Source: Variovorax sp. SG517 (GTDB taxonomy: Bacteria > Pseudomonadota > Gammaproteobacteria > Burkholderiales > Burkholderiaceae_C). Taken from it: a DNA stretch of 64,000 bases. Under the pieces are notes generated by a model that was given only the letters and a program-made list of their open reading frames with translations, searched no databases and was not told where the DNA came from. Every line of letters starts with the position of its first letter. The first letter of the stretch is position 1. This document shows positions 1 through 8,816 of this stretch, piece by piece. The translations under genes and the position numbers were made by a program. The stretch is from positions 1-64,000 of the forward strand of contig NZ_JABMJG010000015.1 of the NCBI RefSeq assembly GCF_013376045.1, read 5' to 3'.

Positions 1-511
1 CTGCTGCTAAAAGCAGCAGGTTAGGGTTATCACGTGGGTCAGATTTAGATGGAAATCACACGACCAAGTGGGTCACTTCTGGATGGAAATCAACATCTAG
101 GGAAGTCGGGGGATTCAGCGGGGCGCAGAGGCCTCGCCTGCAAATTCGTTGCCATCCTGAATGGGGCGGAGACGCAGGTATGGCAAGACGGAGTTGTTCG
201 CCTTGATGTTCGCCGATAAACCTCTCCCGCAAGAGGAAGTCGCTCGAGTGACTTTCGTCACCGCCGGGAAGTGAGGTCGTGCCCCGGAGCTCGGCCGTTC
301 CGTTGAAGCGGATGCGCCGGCTCCATTTGAGCAAGGAAGACTTGGACACGCACCTGTGTGCCAAGCGCGATCCAGACCCCGAACAGCGCCGCCAAAAATG
401 TCGCACACCCTTCGGATTGACCAAGAAACTGCTCGGTATCCACAGCGATATGGCATCTCCTGCAGGGGAGGCAAACCTAGACTTGTCTCATCTCAACGCA
501 GCAGGTCTACC
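1..511. mobile_element. IS21-family and IS3-family end remnants plus unassigned sequence
   Basis: Two direct copies of an IS-end motif lie at 34-60 and 68-94 with a 34-base period; both contain GTGGGTCA and GATGGAAATCA. Multiple terminal repeats of this kind are typical of IS21-family ends. The second copy is identical over 27 bases to 50448-50474, which abuts an IS21 transposase fragment. It is followed at 96-115 by TCTAGGGAAG and GATTCA, matching (inverted) the sequence just outside the IS3 orfB fragment at 49604-49628. I see no recognisable gene in 116-511; a 37-codon frame at 161-274 is open but unassigned. Confidence 0.55.
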
Positions 512-1177
512 ATGATCTTCAAACCCAAATTCATCAGCTTCGATTGCTATGGAACGCTCATCAACTTCGAGATGGGCCCGACGGCAAAAGTCCTGTTCAA
601 GGACCGTGTGCCGGCCGGACGGATGCCCGCGTTCCTGGACAGTTTTCGCGCCTATCGCCTCGACGAGGTGCTGGGCGACTGGAAGCCCTTCTACGACGTG
701 GTCGAGAACTCCATCCAGCGTGCGTGCAAGGCGCACGGTATCGAATGCCTGGCATCGGATGCGCGCGCGCTCTACGACGCAGTGCCGACCTGGCAGCCTC
801 ATCCGAACGTGGTCGAAGTGCTGGAGGCGATCGCGCCACACGTGCCGCTGGTGATCCTGTCGAACTCCATGGTCGACCTCATTCCTCACAGCATCGCTCA
901 CCTCAAGGCCCCTTTCCATGCGGTCTACACCGCCGAGGAAGCACGCGCGTACAAGCCGCGCATGCGGGCGTTCGAGTACATGTTCGACAAGCTCGGCTGC
1001 GGGCCCGATCGGATGATGCATGTCTCGTCGAGCTTCCGCTACGACCTGATGACAGCGTCCGACCTTGGCTTCATGGCAAAGGCCTTCATCGATCGGGGCC
1101 ACGAACCCACGTCGAGCGAATACGGCGTGAGCCGCTTGACCGACGTTCGTCAGCTTCCCGCGCTGCTCGGACTCTGA
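512..1177 (+). CDS. HAD-superfamily hydrolase, haloacid dehalogenase type II-like
   Basis: A 221-residue cytosolic HAD hydrolase. The nucleophile Asp11 lies in the FDCYGTL motif; motif II is LSNS, motif III is the Lys in YKPRM, and motif IV lies in VSSSFRYDLMTASDLGF. Length and motif style fit type II haloacid dehalogenases and related phosphatases; sequence alone cannot decide between dehalogenation and phosphate hydrolysis. The open frame extends upstream to 356, but the family homology starts at the ATG at 512. The stop overlaps the next start as TGATG, so it is translationally coupled to a kinase gene. Coupling to a kinase and a phospholyase makes a phosphatase or clean-up role plausible (inference). 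Confidence 0.8.
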   Translation: MIFKPKFISFDCYGTLINFEMGPTAKVLFKDRVPAGRMPAFLDSFRAYRLDEVLGDWKPFYDVVENSIQRACKAHGIECLASDARALYDAVPTWQPHPNVVEVLEAIAPHVPLVILSNSMVDLIPHSIAHLKAPFHAVYTAEEARAYKPRMRAFEYMFDKLGCGPDRMMHVSSSFRYDLMTASDLGFMAKAFIDRGHEPTSSEYGVSRLTDVRQLPALLGL

Positions 1178-2280
1178 TGCTCATGCTCGATACCCACCTT
1201 GGACCTCCAGGGGCGAGGCCAGAGGGCCGCCCGGGCGAGGCCGCCGCGCTGGGCACCGCAGCGCCCGACCTCGCGCCGGCCCAGGTGCACGCGCTGGTGG
1301 CGCGCCTCTATGGCATCGATGGCATCGTGAAGCCGCTGGCAGGCGAGCGCGACCAGAATTGCGCCGTGGAGGCCGCCGACGGCTCGCGCTATGTGGTCAA
1401 GATCAGCAATCCCTCCGAGCCGACCCCGCTGGTCGATTTCCAGATCGCCGCCCTCGAACATGTTGCCCGCACATCGCCGGGCCTTGCTGTCCCTCGCGTC
1501 GTGCGGACGCTGGACGGCCATGCGTGTGACACCGTGGCGCTCGCCGAGGGCGTCCGGACCACCGTGCGCATGCTCACCTACCTGGAAGGCATCCAGATCC
1601 GCGAGACACAGCGCACCGCCACGCAGCGAGTGGCAATGGGCAAGGGACTGGCGGAATTGGATCTCGCCCTGCAGGGCTTCACCCATCCCGCGGCCGTGCA
1701 CGACCTGCTGTGGAACGTGTCGGCCGCGCATCGGCTGACCGTTCAGCTCGACAGCCTGACCGACAGGTCGCGCCGCACGCTGGCTCAGTCGTTCATGACG
1801 CGCTTCACCCACCATGTACTGCCCCGCCTCTCATCGTTGAGGGCGCAGGTGATCCACAACGACTATCACCTCTACAACGTGCTGGTCGCGCCGGACGATC
1901 AGGCGCGGATCACCGGCATCATCGACTTCGGCGACATGCTCCACGCTCCGCTGGTCGGCGAGGTGGCGACGGCCGCCGCCTTCCACATGGCCGGCAGTGC
2001 CGACCCCTTCGAGGGGCCGGCGCAGTTCGTCGAGGCGTACCAGGCTGTCCTGCCGCTGACCGAGCCGGAGCTGGACATCGTCGCCGACCTCATGGCCACG
2101 CGCCAGCTCATCACAGTGTTGATTTCGGAGTGGCGAGCCCTGCGCTATCCCGAAAACCGCGCCTACATCATGCGCCACAACCCCGCAGCCTGGGAGGCGC
2201 TGTCGCAGATGGCAGACCTCTCCCGCAACGACGCGCGCGACCGCCTACTGAACCCCGCACGAAACGGAACCTCTTCATGA
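1177..2280 (+). CDS. APH-fold small-molecule kinase, hydroxylysine kinase-like
   Basis: A 367-residue aminoglycoside-phosphotransferase-fold kinase. The N-lobe Lys is in YVVKISNP, the catalytic loop is VIHNDYHLYNVLV (HxDxxxxN type) and the metal-binding Asp is in GIIDFGDM. This style matches the AGPHD1/hydroxylysine kinase branch rather than antibiotic-resistance kinases. It starts at the ATG overlapping the HAD stop (an alternative ATG is six bases on) and overlaps the next gene by ATGA. The next gene is a class III PLP enzyme of the phospholyase type. Known eukaryotic and bacterial pairs phosphorylate an amino alcohol such as 5-hydroxylysine and then eliminate phosphate. The actual substrate here is unknown. 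Confidence 0.78.
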   Translation: MLMLDTHLGPPGARPEGRPGEAAALGTAAPDLAPAQVHALVARLYGIDGIVKPLAGERDQNCAVEAADGSRYVVKISNPSEPTPLVDFQIAALEHVARTSPGLAVPRVVRTLDGHACDTVALAEGVRTTVRMLTYLEGIQIRETQRTATQRVAMGKGLAELDLALQGFTHPAAVHDLLWNVSAAHRLTVQLDSLTDRSRRTLAQSFMTRFTHHVLPRLSSLRAQVIHNDYHLYNVLVAPDDQARITGIIDFGDMLHAPLVGEVATAAAFHMAGSADPFEGPAQFVEAYQAVLPLTEPELDIVADLMATRQLITVLISEWRALRYPENRAYIMRHNPAAWEALSQMADLSRNDARDRLLNPARNGTSS

Positions 2281-3620
2281 AATCCACCACCGACCTGAAC
2301 ATGGTCAACGCCTACATCCCTGGCCGCGCCAATGTGGGCCCCGCCACCGAAGCAATGATCGGGCGGCGCAATGCGCTGCTCGGCCCCGCCTACCGGTTGA
2401 TGTACGAACACCCTCTGCATATCGTGCGCGGCGACGGCGTGTGGCTGATGGACCCGGAAGGCCGTCGTTACCTCGACGTCTACAACAATGTCACCTCGCT
2501 CGGGCACTGCCACCCCGCGGTGGTCGAGGCAATCTGCCGCCAAGTGCAGACGCTTGCAACCAACACGCGGTACCTCCACGACAGCATCCTTGAGCTGGCC
2601 GAGCGCCTACTGGCCAGCGTGCCCGGCACCGACCTGGCTCACCTGATGCTGACTTGCACGGGCAGCGAGGCCAATGACCTGGCGTACCGCATCGCCAAGG
2701 TGCGCACCGGCGGCACGGGTGTGATCGTCACCGACACGGCCTACCACGGCATCACGGACGCCGTGTCGCAGTTCTCGCCATCGCTGGGCGTGACCGTCGA
2801 CCTCGGTCCGCACGTTCGCCTGGTGCGGGCGCCGCGCCTGTACCACGCCGAGGGCGCCGACCTCGGCGAACGCTTCACGCGCGATGTCGAGGCGGCTATC
2901 TCGGACCTTCAGCGGCACGGCATCAAGCCTGCGGCGTTGATCGTCGATTCGCTTTTCACCAGCGATGGCATCCTGCCCGAGCCGGCAGGTTTCCTGAGGG
3001 GGGCGGTCGAGGCGATCAAGCGCGCGGGGGGGCTGTTCATTGCCGACGAGGTGCAGCCCGGCTTCGGCCGCACCGGCGAGCACATGTGGGGCTTCCAGCG
3101 CCACGGCCTTGCTCCCGACATCGTCACCATGGGCAAGCCGATGGGCAACGGCCAGCCGATCGCCGGCCTCCTCGCAACCGCCGACGCGCTGGCGGAATTC
3201 GGCAGGAACTCCCGCTATTTCAACACCTTCGCCGGCAACACGGTCTCATGCGCAGCGGCCCTGGCCGTGCTGGAAACCATTGAACGGGACCGGCTGGTGC
3301 CGCACGCGGCCAAGGTCGGAAAGGTGCTGCTCGACGGCATCGCTGGGCTCGCCGCGAAGCACGAGGCCATCGGCGACGTACGAGGAGCAGGGCTCTTCGT
3401 GGGCGTCGAGCTCGTGTCGGACCGGACGACGCGAGCACCGGACCGCGACCTGACCAGCCGGGTGGTCAACCTGATGCGCGTCAAAGGCGTGCTACTTAGC
3501 GCGTGCGCACAGGGGCACAACGTGCTCAAGATCCGTCCGCCGCTGGTGCTGTCGGCGGAACAGGCCGGCATAGTAATCGAAGCACTGGACGAATCGCTCG
3601 CGGAGGCGCAGCGCGGATAG
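2277..3620 (+). CDS. Class III PLP aminotransferase / phospholyase-like (AGXT2L type)
   Basis: A 447-residue fold-type I PLP enzyme. Visible motifs are CTGSEAND (phosphate cup), the DEVQPGFGRTGEHMWGFQ stretch with the PLP-binding Asp, and the Schiff-base Lys287 in VTMGKPMGNG. The DEVQxGFGR and GKPMGNG signatures are shared with ethanolamine-phosphate and phosphohydroxylysine phospholyases (AGXT2L1/AGXT2L2), which use an aminotransferase scaffold for elimination. The start overlaps the kinase stop as ATGA. The pairing supports a kinase-then-lyase step yielding an aldehyde or semialdehyde plus ammonia and phosphate (inference). A plain transaminase remains possible. Confidence 0.8.
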   Translation: MKSTTDLNMVNAYIPGRANVGPATEAMIGRRNALLGPAYRLMYEHPLHIVRGDGVWLMDPEGRRYLDVYNNVTSLGHCHPAVVEAICRQVQTLATNTRYLHDSILELAERLLASVPGTDLAHLMLTCTGSEANDLAYRIAKVRTGGTGVIVTDTAYHGITDAVSQFSPSLGVTVDLGPHVRLVRAPRLYHAEGADLGERFTRDVEAAISDLQRHGIKPAALIVDSLFTSDGILPEPAGFLRGAVEAIKRAGGLFIADEVQPGFGRTGEHMWGFQRHGLAPDIVTMGKPMGNGQPIAGLLATADALAEFGRNSRYFNTFAGNTVSCAAALAVLETIERDRLVPHAAKVGKVLLDGIAGLAAKHEAIGDVRGAGLFVGVELVSDRTTRAPDRDLTSRVVNLMRVKGVLLSACAQGHNVLKIRPPLVLSAEQAGIVIEALDESLAEAQRG

Positions 3621-3642
3621 CCCGAGTCGAATTGAACGTACG

Positions 3643-4152
3643 ATGGCGGCCATGAGATCAGCAGTCTCGTTCGACCGGTTCGACCTCAAGATTCTTGTGC
3701 ATCTCCAGCGCGAGGGGCGCTGCTCGAACGTTGACTTGGCGGAGTCTGTGGGCCTCAGCCCAAGCCCGTGCCTGTTGCGGACCAAGCGGCTACAGGAGAC
3801 CGGGCTGATCCGAAGCTATGGCGCCGAGATCGCCCTGGAAAAACTGGGCGACCATGTCATCGTGTTCTCGGAGGTCACCCTTGGCAGTCATCGGCCGCAT
3901 GATTTCAGCAAGTTCGAGGAAGCCGTCGGGAAGTACGAGGAAATCGTCGACTGGTACAACGTCAGCGGCGGCTACGACTATTTGCTGAAGATCGTGGCGC
4001 CAAGCGTCGGCTATTTTCAGTCGCTGATGGAAAAGATGCTGGAAGACGACATCGGCATCGAACGCTTCGCTAGCCGCATCGTCCTGCGCCAGTCGCTGGG
4101 ACGGCGCGGGTATCCGCTGGGCATCATCGCGACGAAAAAGCGGTGGGAGTGA
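3643..4152 (+). CDS. Lrp/AsnC-family transcriptional regulator
   Basis: A 169-residue protein with an N-terminal winged HTH (about residues 10-60: FDLKILVHLQREGRCSN, then a recognition helix near LSPSPCLLRTKRLQ) and a C-terminal RAM/AsnC domain containing GGYDYLLKI. It lies 22 bases downstream of the PLP enzyme on the same strand, so it is likely a local sensor of the amino-acid-like substrate of the upstream operon. An alternative ATG exists nine bases in. The effector is unknown. Confidence 0.9.
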   Translation: MAAMRSAVSFDRFDLKILVHLQREGRCSNVDLAESVGLSPSPCLLRTKRLQETGLIRSYGAEIALEKLGDHVIVFSEVTLGSHRPHDFSKFEEAVGKYEEIVDWYNVSGGYDYLLKIVAPSVGYFQSLMEKMLEDDIGIERFASRIVLRQSLGRRGYPLGIIATKKRWE

Positions 4153-4273
4153 GGGATTGCGTTGCTGGCACAGCCTCCACCGGTCACCGGTCAGACCAGC
4201 AACTCACGTCGCGCAAATCGCACGGTGCAGCGGACGCTGGGAGGCCGATGCCCCGCGCTTCGGCATGCTCGAT

Positions 4274-4474
4274 TCATTCAATGCACTTGCGCTTCAATGT
4301 CTCAAGGCCTGCAGCACGGGCGGTCCGGGGAAGGCTGACCACCAATTTGCAGCGCTGTTGCCGATGCAGTTCCACATCCGCCACGGCACTGAACGCGTCG
4401 TCGCCGGCCTCGATGATGTAGATGGTGTAGATCCATTGCCCCGACCTGCCGTCATGAGTCGATGTTTCGCCGTC
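4274..4474 (-). CDS. Hypothetical small protein
   Basis: About 66 residues if started at the internal ATG (MDGETSTHDGRSGQW...). The frame stays open upstream to 4609. The composition looks coding, with an alternating hydrophobic segment (WIYTIYIIEAGDDAFSAVADV) and a basic C-terminal part ending LKRKCIE. I do not recognise a family. It is convergent with the Lrp gene. The start is uncertain. Confidence 0.4.
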   Translation of the reverse strand, partial: DGETSTHDGRSGQWIYTIYIIEAGDDAFSAVADVELHRQQRCKLVVSLPRTARAAGLETLKRKCIE

Positions 4475-5243
4475 CATATGACACCCCATTGCTCGGCACC
4501 ACCCCGCATCACGATACGCGCAACCCGCTCGCCAGCCAACAGGAGGCGGCCCGAGGACGGTTTTCATCAGGGCAGGCAGCACCTCCCCCTCAAGTGCCAC
4601 CTGATACAATCAGGCCATGCTCAGTCCTGCTGGGCAGTGCCTGGCCAGGCAAGCTGAATCTCATGCCAGCGCGTCGAAGTCACTACGACGAGAAAAACAA
4701 CAATGACTTCATGCAAAAGAATTTGCCGTAGCGTGGACCGCGTAAGAGTTCACGACCACCTTCCCAAAGCCCGCCCTGCGCGGGCTTTTTCACGGGCGCG
4801 GGCGCTGCCCCTTGTTCCCAAGCCGGGCGCGCTCGTCGGCCCGGTGTGGGCGTCGGAGCCTCCTATGCTCAGCAAGCTGGGCAACGTCTCCAGGCCCCAC
4901 CATTGAAACGGGGACGCCGTCCGCATCGTTTCCTTTCCAGATCTCCGCACGCCCAGCGACGCCTCGGTCGGTGGTCAGACCGCGCCGAATCTCAAGACCC
5001 ACGCGCGATACGGGCGCATCAACCCGCCACAGGCCGGCCACCTTCGTCACCCCCGAGGGCGCGGTAGGCGGAGCCTGCCAGCGGCCGACCGAGGAGCACG
5101 CAGGAGGCAGGAGGAAAGCGCTTCCTGTCACACGCGCTGAAGGTGGCGTCTGCTCACGACCTTCTCGGATGCGGCGCCGCTTCAGCCCACTCTTGGAGTA
5201 GAGTCATCACACCTCAACACGGAACCCGCAAGGGAAGGACAAG
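4475..5243. other. Region with no recognisable gene
   Basis: About 770 bases between two small hypothetical genes. Several overlapping open frames exist but none has family-like sequence. The only clear element is the intrinsic terminator at 4766-4790. A minus-strand translation near 4850-4890 resembles the D-arm part of tRNA genes, but no matching acceptor stem or anticodon arm can be folded. Confidence 0.5.
4766..4790 (+). terminator. Rho-independent terminator
   Basis: Nine-base perfect stem AAAGCCCGC (4766-4774) and GCGGGCTTT (4780-4788) with a five-base loop, followed by further T residues. The transcript it ends is not identified; it could belong to an unrecognised small RNA or a lost gene upstream. 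Confidence 0.75.
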
Positions 5244-5519
5244 ATGACCACACCGCAAGAGGCTACGGGAGCTGCTTCAGCTGCAAACTCTCTCGGAACG
5301 GAGATGGCGCTGACTGCCGCGTTAAGGGCACTCATCAAGACGCACCCCCATCCCAACCTGCTGGCCCAGGAACTGGCGCAACAGCGGCAGTTTTCTCAGG
5401 CCCACCTCGAAGCAAGCCCGGTCCCGGACAAGGCGTTGATGGGCTTCGAACTGACCTGGGCGCTGATTCTTCATCAGGATCCTGCGCAAGACGTCAGGCT
5501 GGTGGCGCGTCCCGGATAG
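5244..5519 (+). CDS. Hypothetical protein, 91 aa
   Basis: A 91-residue cytosolic protein, mostly helical, with a central segment ALIKTHPHPNLLAQELAQQ and then GFELTWALIL. A purine-rich RBS-like GGGAAGGA lies about ten bases upstream of the ATG. No family is recognised. It faces the LysR gene tail-to-tail. Confidence 0.55.
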   Translation: MTTPQEATGAASAANSLGTEMALTAALRALIKTHPHPNLLAQELAQQRQFSQAHLEASPVPDKALMGFELTWALILHQDPAQDVRLVARPG

Positions 5520-5736
5520 GGCTCGGCGAGACGGGCGGTTGTAGACGCCAGGCGGGTCAACGACGCGAACCTCCTTGAGGCCCACCCTGCCCCCTGCCCA
5601 GCCGGCTCGTTTCCGCCGAGGGGCAAGGGCCCCGTCCCCTGGTGTCCACCACCGACCTCCAGCGAGATCGTGAGATCGCCGAGTGTGATTCACCGCCTTG
5701 TGCGCGGCTCGACTGGAAAGTGCGCGGCGCCGACAG

Positions 5737-6640
5737 TCAGGCGGCTCTGGCGTTCCGCCTGCGAGGGCTTTCTTCCAAGTCCTTGTCCAACAGACAGTCG
5801 ATAAATGCACCGAGGAGGGCCGGTCGATGCTGCCTGTTCGGATAGTAGAGAAACAGCCCGGGGCGTGAAATCGACCAGTCCGCCAGGACTTGGACCAGCC
5901 TGCCCTGGGCCAGGAGGTCACCGACGCTATCTCGCTCGAAGTGATAGGCAATGCCGAGCCCGCCCAGTGCGGCGGCAATGCCGATGTCGGCGTGATTCGT
6001 GACGACGGGGCCGTCTACCGCCGCTTCGAGTCGTTGCCCCTTTTTCTCGAACTCCCAGCGATAGTGCCTGCCGTCCATCTGAAGCCGCCAGTTGATGCAC
6101 GCGTGGCCATGCAGATCGGCCGGGGTCTTGGGTATGCCTCGACCAGCAAGGTAGTCGGGAGACGCCACGGCAACCATATCGAGGTCTGGCGTCAGGCGGA
6201 CGGCGACCATGTCCTTCTCGAGGTGTCCACCCACGCGGATGCCCGCGTCAAATCGTCCCGCGACGATATCGGCCAGCGCGTCATCGACCACGATGTCGAG
6301 CACCACGTCGGGGTATGCCTGATGAAAGCGTGAAAGCCTGGGGGCGATGATGGTTCTCGCTGCGATCCCCAGCGTGTTGATACGAAGCGTGCCCGTGTTC
6401 TGTCCTGCGGCTTCACTGGCTTGAGCGACCGCAGCAGCCATCTCTCGAAACAACGGGGCGATGCGCATATAGAGCAGCTCGCCACTGGCCGATGGCGCGA
6501 CGCTTCGTGTCGTGCGATTGAGAAGGCGTGCGCCGATGCGGCCTTCAAGCTGTCGAATGGTCTGGCTCAGCGCAGAGGGTGACAGGCCCAGATGTTCTGC
6601 TGCCCGGGCAAAGCTCTTTCGTTCGACCACCGCGGCGAAG
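5737..6640 (-). pseudogene. LysR-family regulator, 5' end replaced by an IS
   Basis: Encodes almost all of a LysR regulator: HTH (AAEHLGLSPSALSQTIRQLE) and the effector-binding domain (from about TLRINTLGI to the end). The native first ten or so residues are missing: the frame reads FVRTPPFAAVVERKSF, and the part before FAAVVERKSF derives from the adjoining IS end beginning about 6646 (GGTGCGGACGAAAAC). The frame stays open into the IS to an ATG at 6684, so a chimeric protein could still be made if the IS supplies a promoter. No divergent target gene remains because the IS sits there. Confidence 0.75.
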
Positions 6641-6645
6641 GGGGG

Positions 6646-7345
6646 GGTGCGGACGAAAACTTGGACTACCAGGAGGTAGTTCATGTATTCATACGAAGAT
6701 CGGATTCGAGCCGTTGAGCTCTACATCAAGCCGGGTAAACGTGTGCGGCCCACCATCCGCCAGCTTGGTTATCCAACAAAGAATTCTCTGAAGGGCTGGT
6801 ACAACGAATATCAGCAGAAGCTCGACTTGCCAATGGGCTATGCGGGCCGGAGACTCAAGTTCTCGCAGGAACAGAAAGACGCAGCGATCGATCACTACCT
6901 CGCCCACGACCGCTGCATTGCTGCCACCATGAGGGCATTGGGCTACCCCGGAAGAGGGACACTGACCGCTTGGGTTCGCGAGGCCGTTCCTGAGGCCAGA
7001 AGGGCCGCCTTTGGCAGCGTGGGCCGAAGAAGTTACTCTGGGAAGCTGATGCAAGCGGGAGTCATGGAGCTTTGCACGCGCGAGGAAAGTGCGCAGGCAG
7101 TAGCCGACAAGTTCGGCGTGTGCTGGCCAACGCTGTACAACTGGAAGAACCAACTTCTAGGACGTGAGGCACCCGCATCCACGAAACGCACCCATCCATT
7201 TCGCCTTCGCAAGAGCGCGACGAGCTCGAGCGCCAAGTCGAGTCGCCGCGCCGCGAAGCCAGGCAACTTCGCCTTGAACAGGACCTCTTGAACAAGGCCA
7301 ATGAACTGTTAAAAAAAGGCCTGGGCGTCGACCTGCAGCTCCTGT
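6646..7345 (+). mobile_element. Partial IS3-family element (left end and orfA)
   Basis: The left terminus is about GGTGCGGACGAAAACTTGG at 6646. It carries an orfA-like gene starting at ATG 6683 with AGGAGG upstream. The N-terminal 160 residues form a tandem HTH transposase of the IS3 orfA type (GYPTKNSLKGWYNEY; LGYPGRGTLTAWV; FGVCWPTLYNWKNQLLG). A frameshift around 7150-7200 shifts the downstream leucine-zipper-like part (LERQVE, LRLEQDLLNKANELLKKG) into another frame. An A7 slippery run at about 7310-7316, the expected programmed-frameshift site, survives, but orfB is gone: the element is cut at about 7345 by an IS21-type end. Confidence 0.75.
6683..7291 (+). pseudogene. IS3-family transposase orfA (frameshifted, truncated)
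   Basis: A 202-codon open frame; residues 1 to about 160 are a double helix-turn-helix OrfA. The last 40 residues are out of frame relative to the family, whose expected continuation is readable two bases over. OrfB is missing, so no active transposase can be made. Confidence 0.75.
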
Positions 7346-7950
7346 GGGTATTTCGGGGCATCTTGACCGCCCGTTCCGGCCTATCGTGATCGGGCATTCC
7401 GCGCGAACGTGACCGGTGATTCCGGGCTCAACGTGACCGATTTCTGGATGGTCCTGAATCGCTGGTCACGATGGCGGAATCTTCGGTCACGGTAACGGAA
7501 CGCTGGCGTATGTCAGCGTGTTGGTGTTGTGTATTTCATCCATCTCACGCGGGTAGCCTGCCCGGCTTTTGCCGGAGACAGGCTTGCCCGCACCAAGGAT
7601 CAACATGCGCAACATCAGAGACGTCCTTCGTCTCAAACTCGAAGCCCGCCTCTCCCATGAACGGATCGCGGCTTCACTCGACATCTCCAAGAGCGTCGCG
7701 GCCAAGTACGTCGGCCTTGCCGGCGCCGCAGGCCTGGACTGGCCGACCATTCAAACGCTCAGCGACACGGCGCTGGAGCGTCGTGTCGTGCAAGGCAGGC
7801 TGGACCGTCCCTCGCACTACGTGCTGCCCGACTACGGCCGCGTGCATCAGGAGCTGCAGCGCAAGGGCATGACACTCATGCTGCTGTGCGAGGAGCACGT
7901 CGCGGCGCACCCCGGGCAGCCGACCTACCGCTATAGCCAATTCTGCGAGC
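7346..7950 (+). mobile_element. istA: Partial IS21-family element with 5' part of istA
   Basis: The left end contains repeated CGTGACCG motifs (about 7400-7435). istA starts at ATG 7605 and encodes the N-terminal 115 residues: an HTH region (LSHERIAASLDISKSVAAKYV) followed by the IstA linker. The gene breaks off at about 7950 (SQFCERW), where sequence of an IS66 transposase continues. No catalytic domain and no istB remain. Confidence 0.75.
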
Positions 7951-8370
7951 GGTGGCCGATGCGCTGCATCAGTGGATGCACCAGCAGCGTCAGAAAATTC
8001 CAAATGGATCGGCGACCGCCAAGGTGATCGACTACAGCCTCAGGCGCTGGGACGCGCTCACGCGCTTCCTTGAAGACGGCGACCTGCCGATCGACAACAA
8101 CTGGGTAGAAGACCGGATCCGGCCAATCGCCCTCGGCCGCCAGAACTGGGTGTTCACCGGGTCACTGCGCGCAGGCAAACGAGCCGCCGCCGTCATGAGC
8201 CTGATCCACTCTGCAAAGCTCAATGGGCACGATCCCTACGCCTACATTCGTGACGTGCTGACCAGGTTGCCGACCCATCCCGCCAGCCATATCGAAGAAC
8301 TCCTGCCGCATCGGTGGCAGCAGAGTTGACCCTCGTGATCGCCGTCAAGGTGGGTTCACCGGACGTACAT
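7951..8370 (+). mobile_element. IS66-family transposase 3' fragment and end
   Basis: An open frame from about 7952 to 8329 encodes the C-terminal 120 residues of an IS66 TnpC-type transposase: ALDYS-like VIDYSLRRW, the LPIDNNWVEDRIRPIALGR signature with NWVFTGS, and AKLNGHDPYAYIRDVL. The N-terminal two thirds is lost at the junction with IS21. The terminal sequence around GGTTCACCGGACG (about 8350-8365) fits an IS66-type end. Confidence 0.8.
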
Positions 8371-8636
8371 GGACGCCCCCTATGCCAAGCGCTCAATTCG
8401 CGACGGCTCGAAGGTAAAGATTGCACCCGTACATCCGGACTTTGACGCAGCCTTTTGGGCCGCTGTCCCTGATGGGATTTGCTGGTTGACGCCTCGATCG
8501 CTTACACGCACTCTAGGTGCCTCGTCCGGCGCGGGCTTTGCCAACCACGGTCTTACCTGTATTGCCATCACTGCATGATCGCCTGAGCAATCGGTGGTTC
8601 GTTCTCCCTGTCGTCGTTGTTGTTAGTTCCTCTCGT

Positions 8637-8777
8637 TCAGGCCGCCGCTGCGCTGCGCACGTAGCCCGCGTCGAACTGCCGGTAGTGGGCCAGAAGCGCC
8701 CATGCGATCCGAGCATTCTTGTTGGCGACGGCCACCGCGGCCACGTTCTTGTTCCGTCGGTTGAAGACTCCGCTGAT
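8637..8777 (-). pseudogene. IS110-family transposase C-terminal fragment
   Basis: On the minus strand the sequence reads GVFNRRNKNVAAVAVANKN followed by ARIAWALLAHYRQFDAGY and a stop at 8637. This is the characteristic C-terminus of IS110/IS1111 DEDD transposases. It is cut precisely at 8778 by the inverted repeat of the adjacent IS3 element; the missing upstream part is not found on the far side of that element. Confidence 0.75.
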
Positions 8778-8816
8778 TGAGGTTGCCCCTGGAACTCGGA
8801 GCGCATAACTCGATCA

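Noticed and set aside
1710..2276. N-terminal extension of the PLP enzyme frame
   Set aside because: It overlaps the kinase gene in another frame and is Arg/Pro-rich; ATG 2277 with ATGA coupling fits the family start.
4840..4915. Possible tRNA on the minus strand (translation resembles the GDVAQL pattern typical of tRNA D-arms)
   Set aside because: No complementary acceptor stem, anticodon loop or T-arm could be folded in the following 90 bases.
8369..8578. 69-residue plus-strand ORF
   Set aside because: No family-like sequence; it lies between IS relics and is probably a chance frame.
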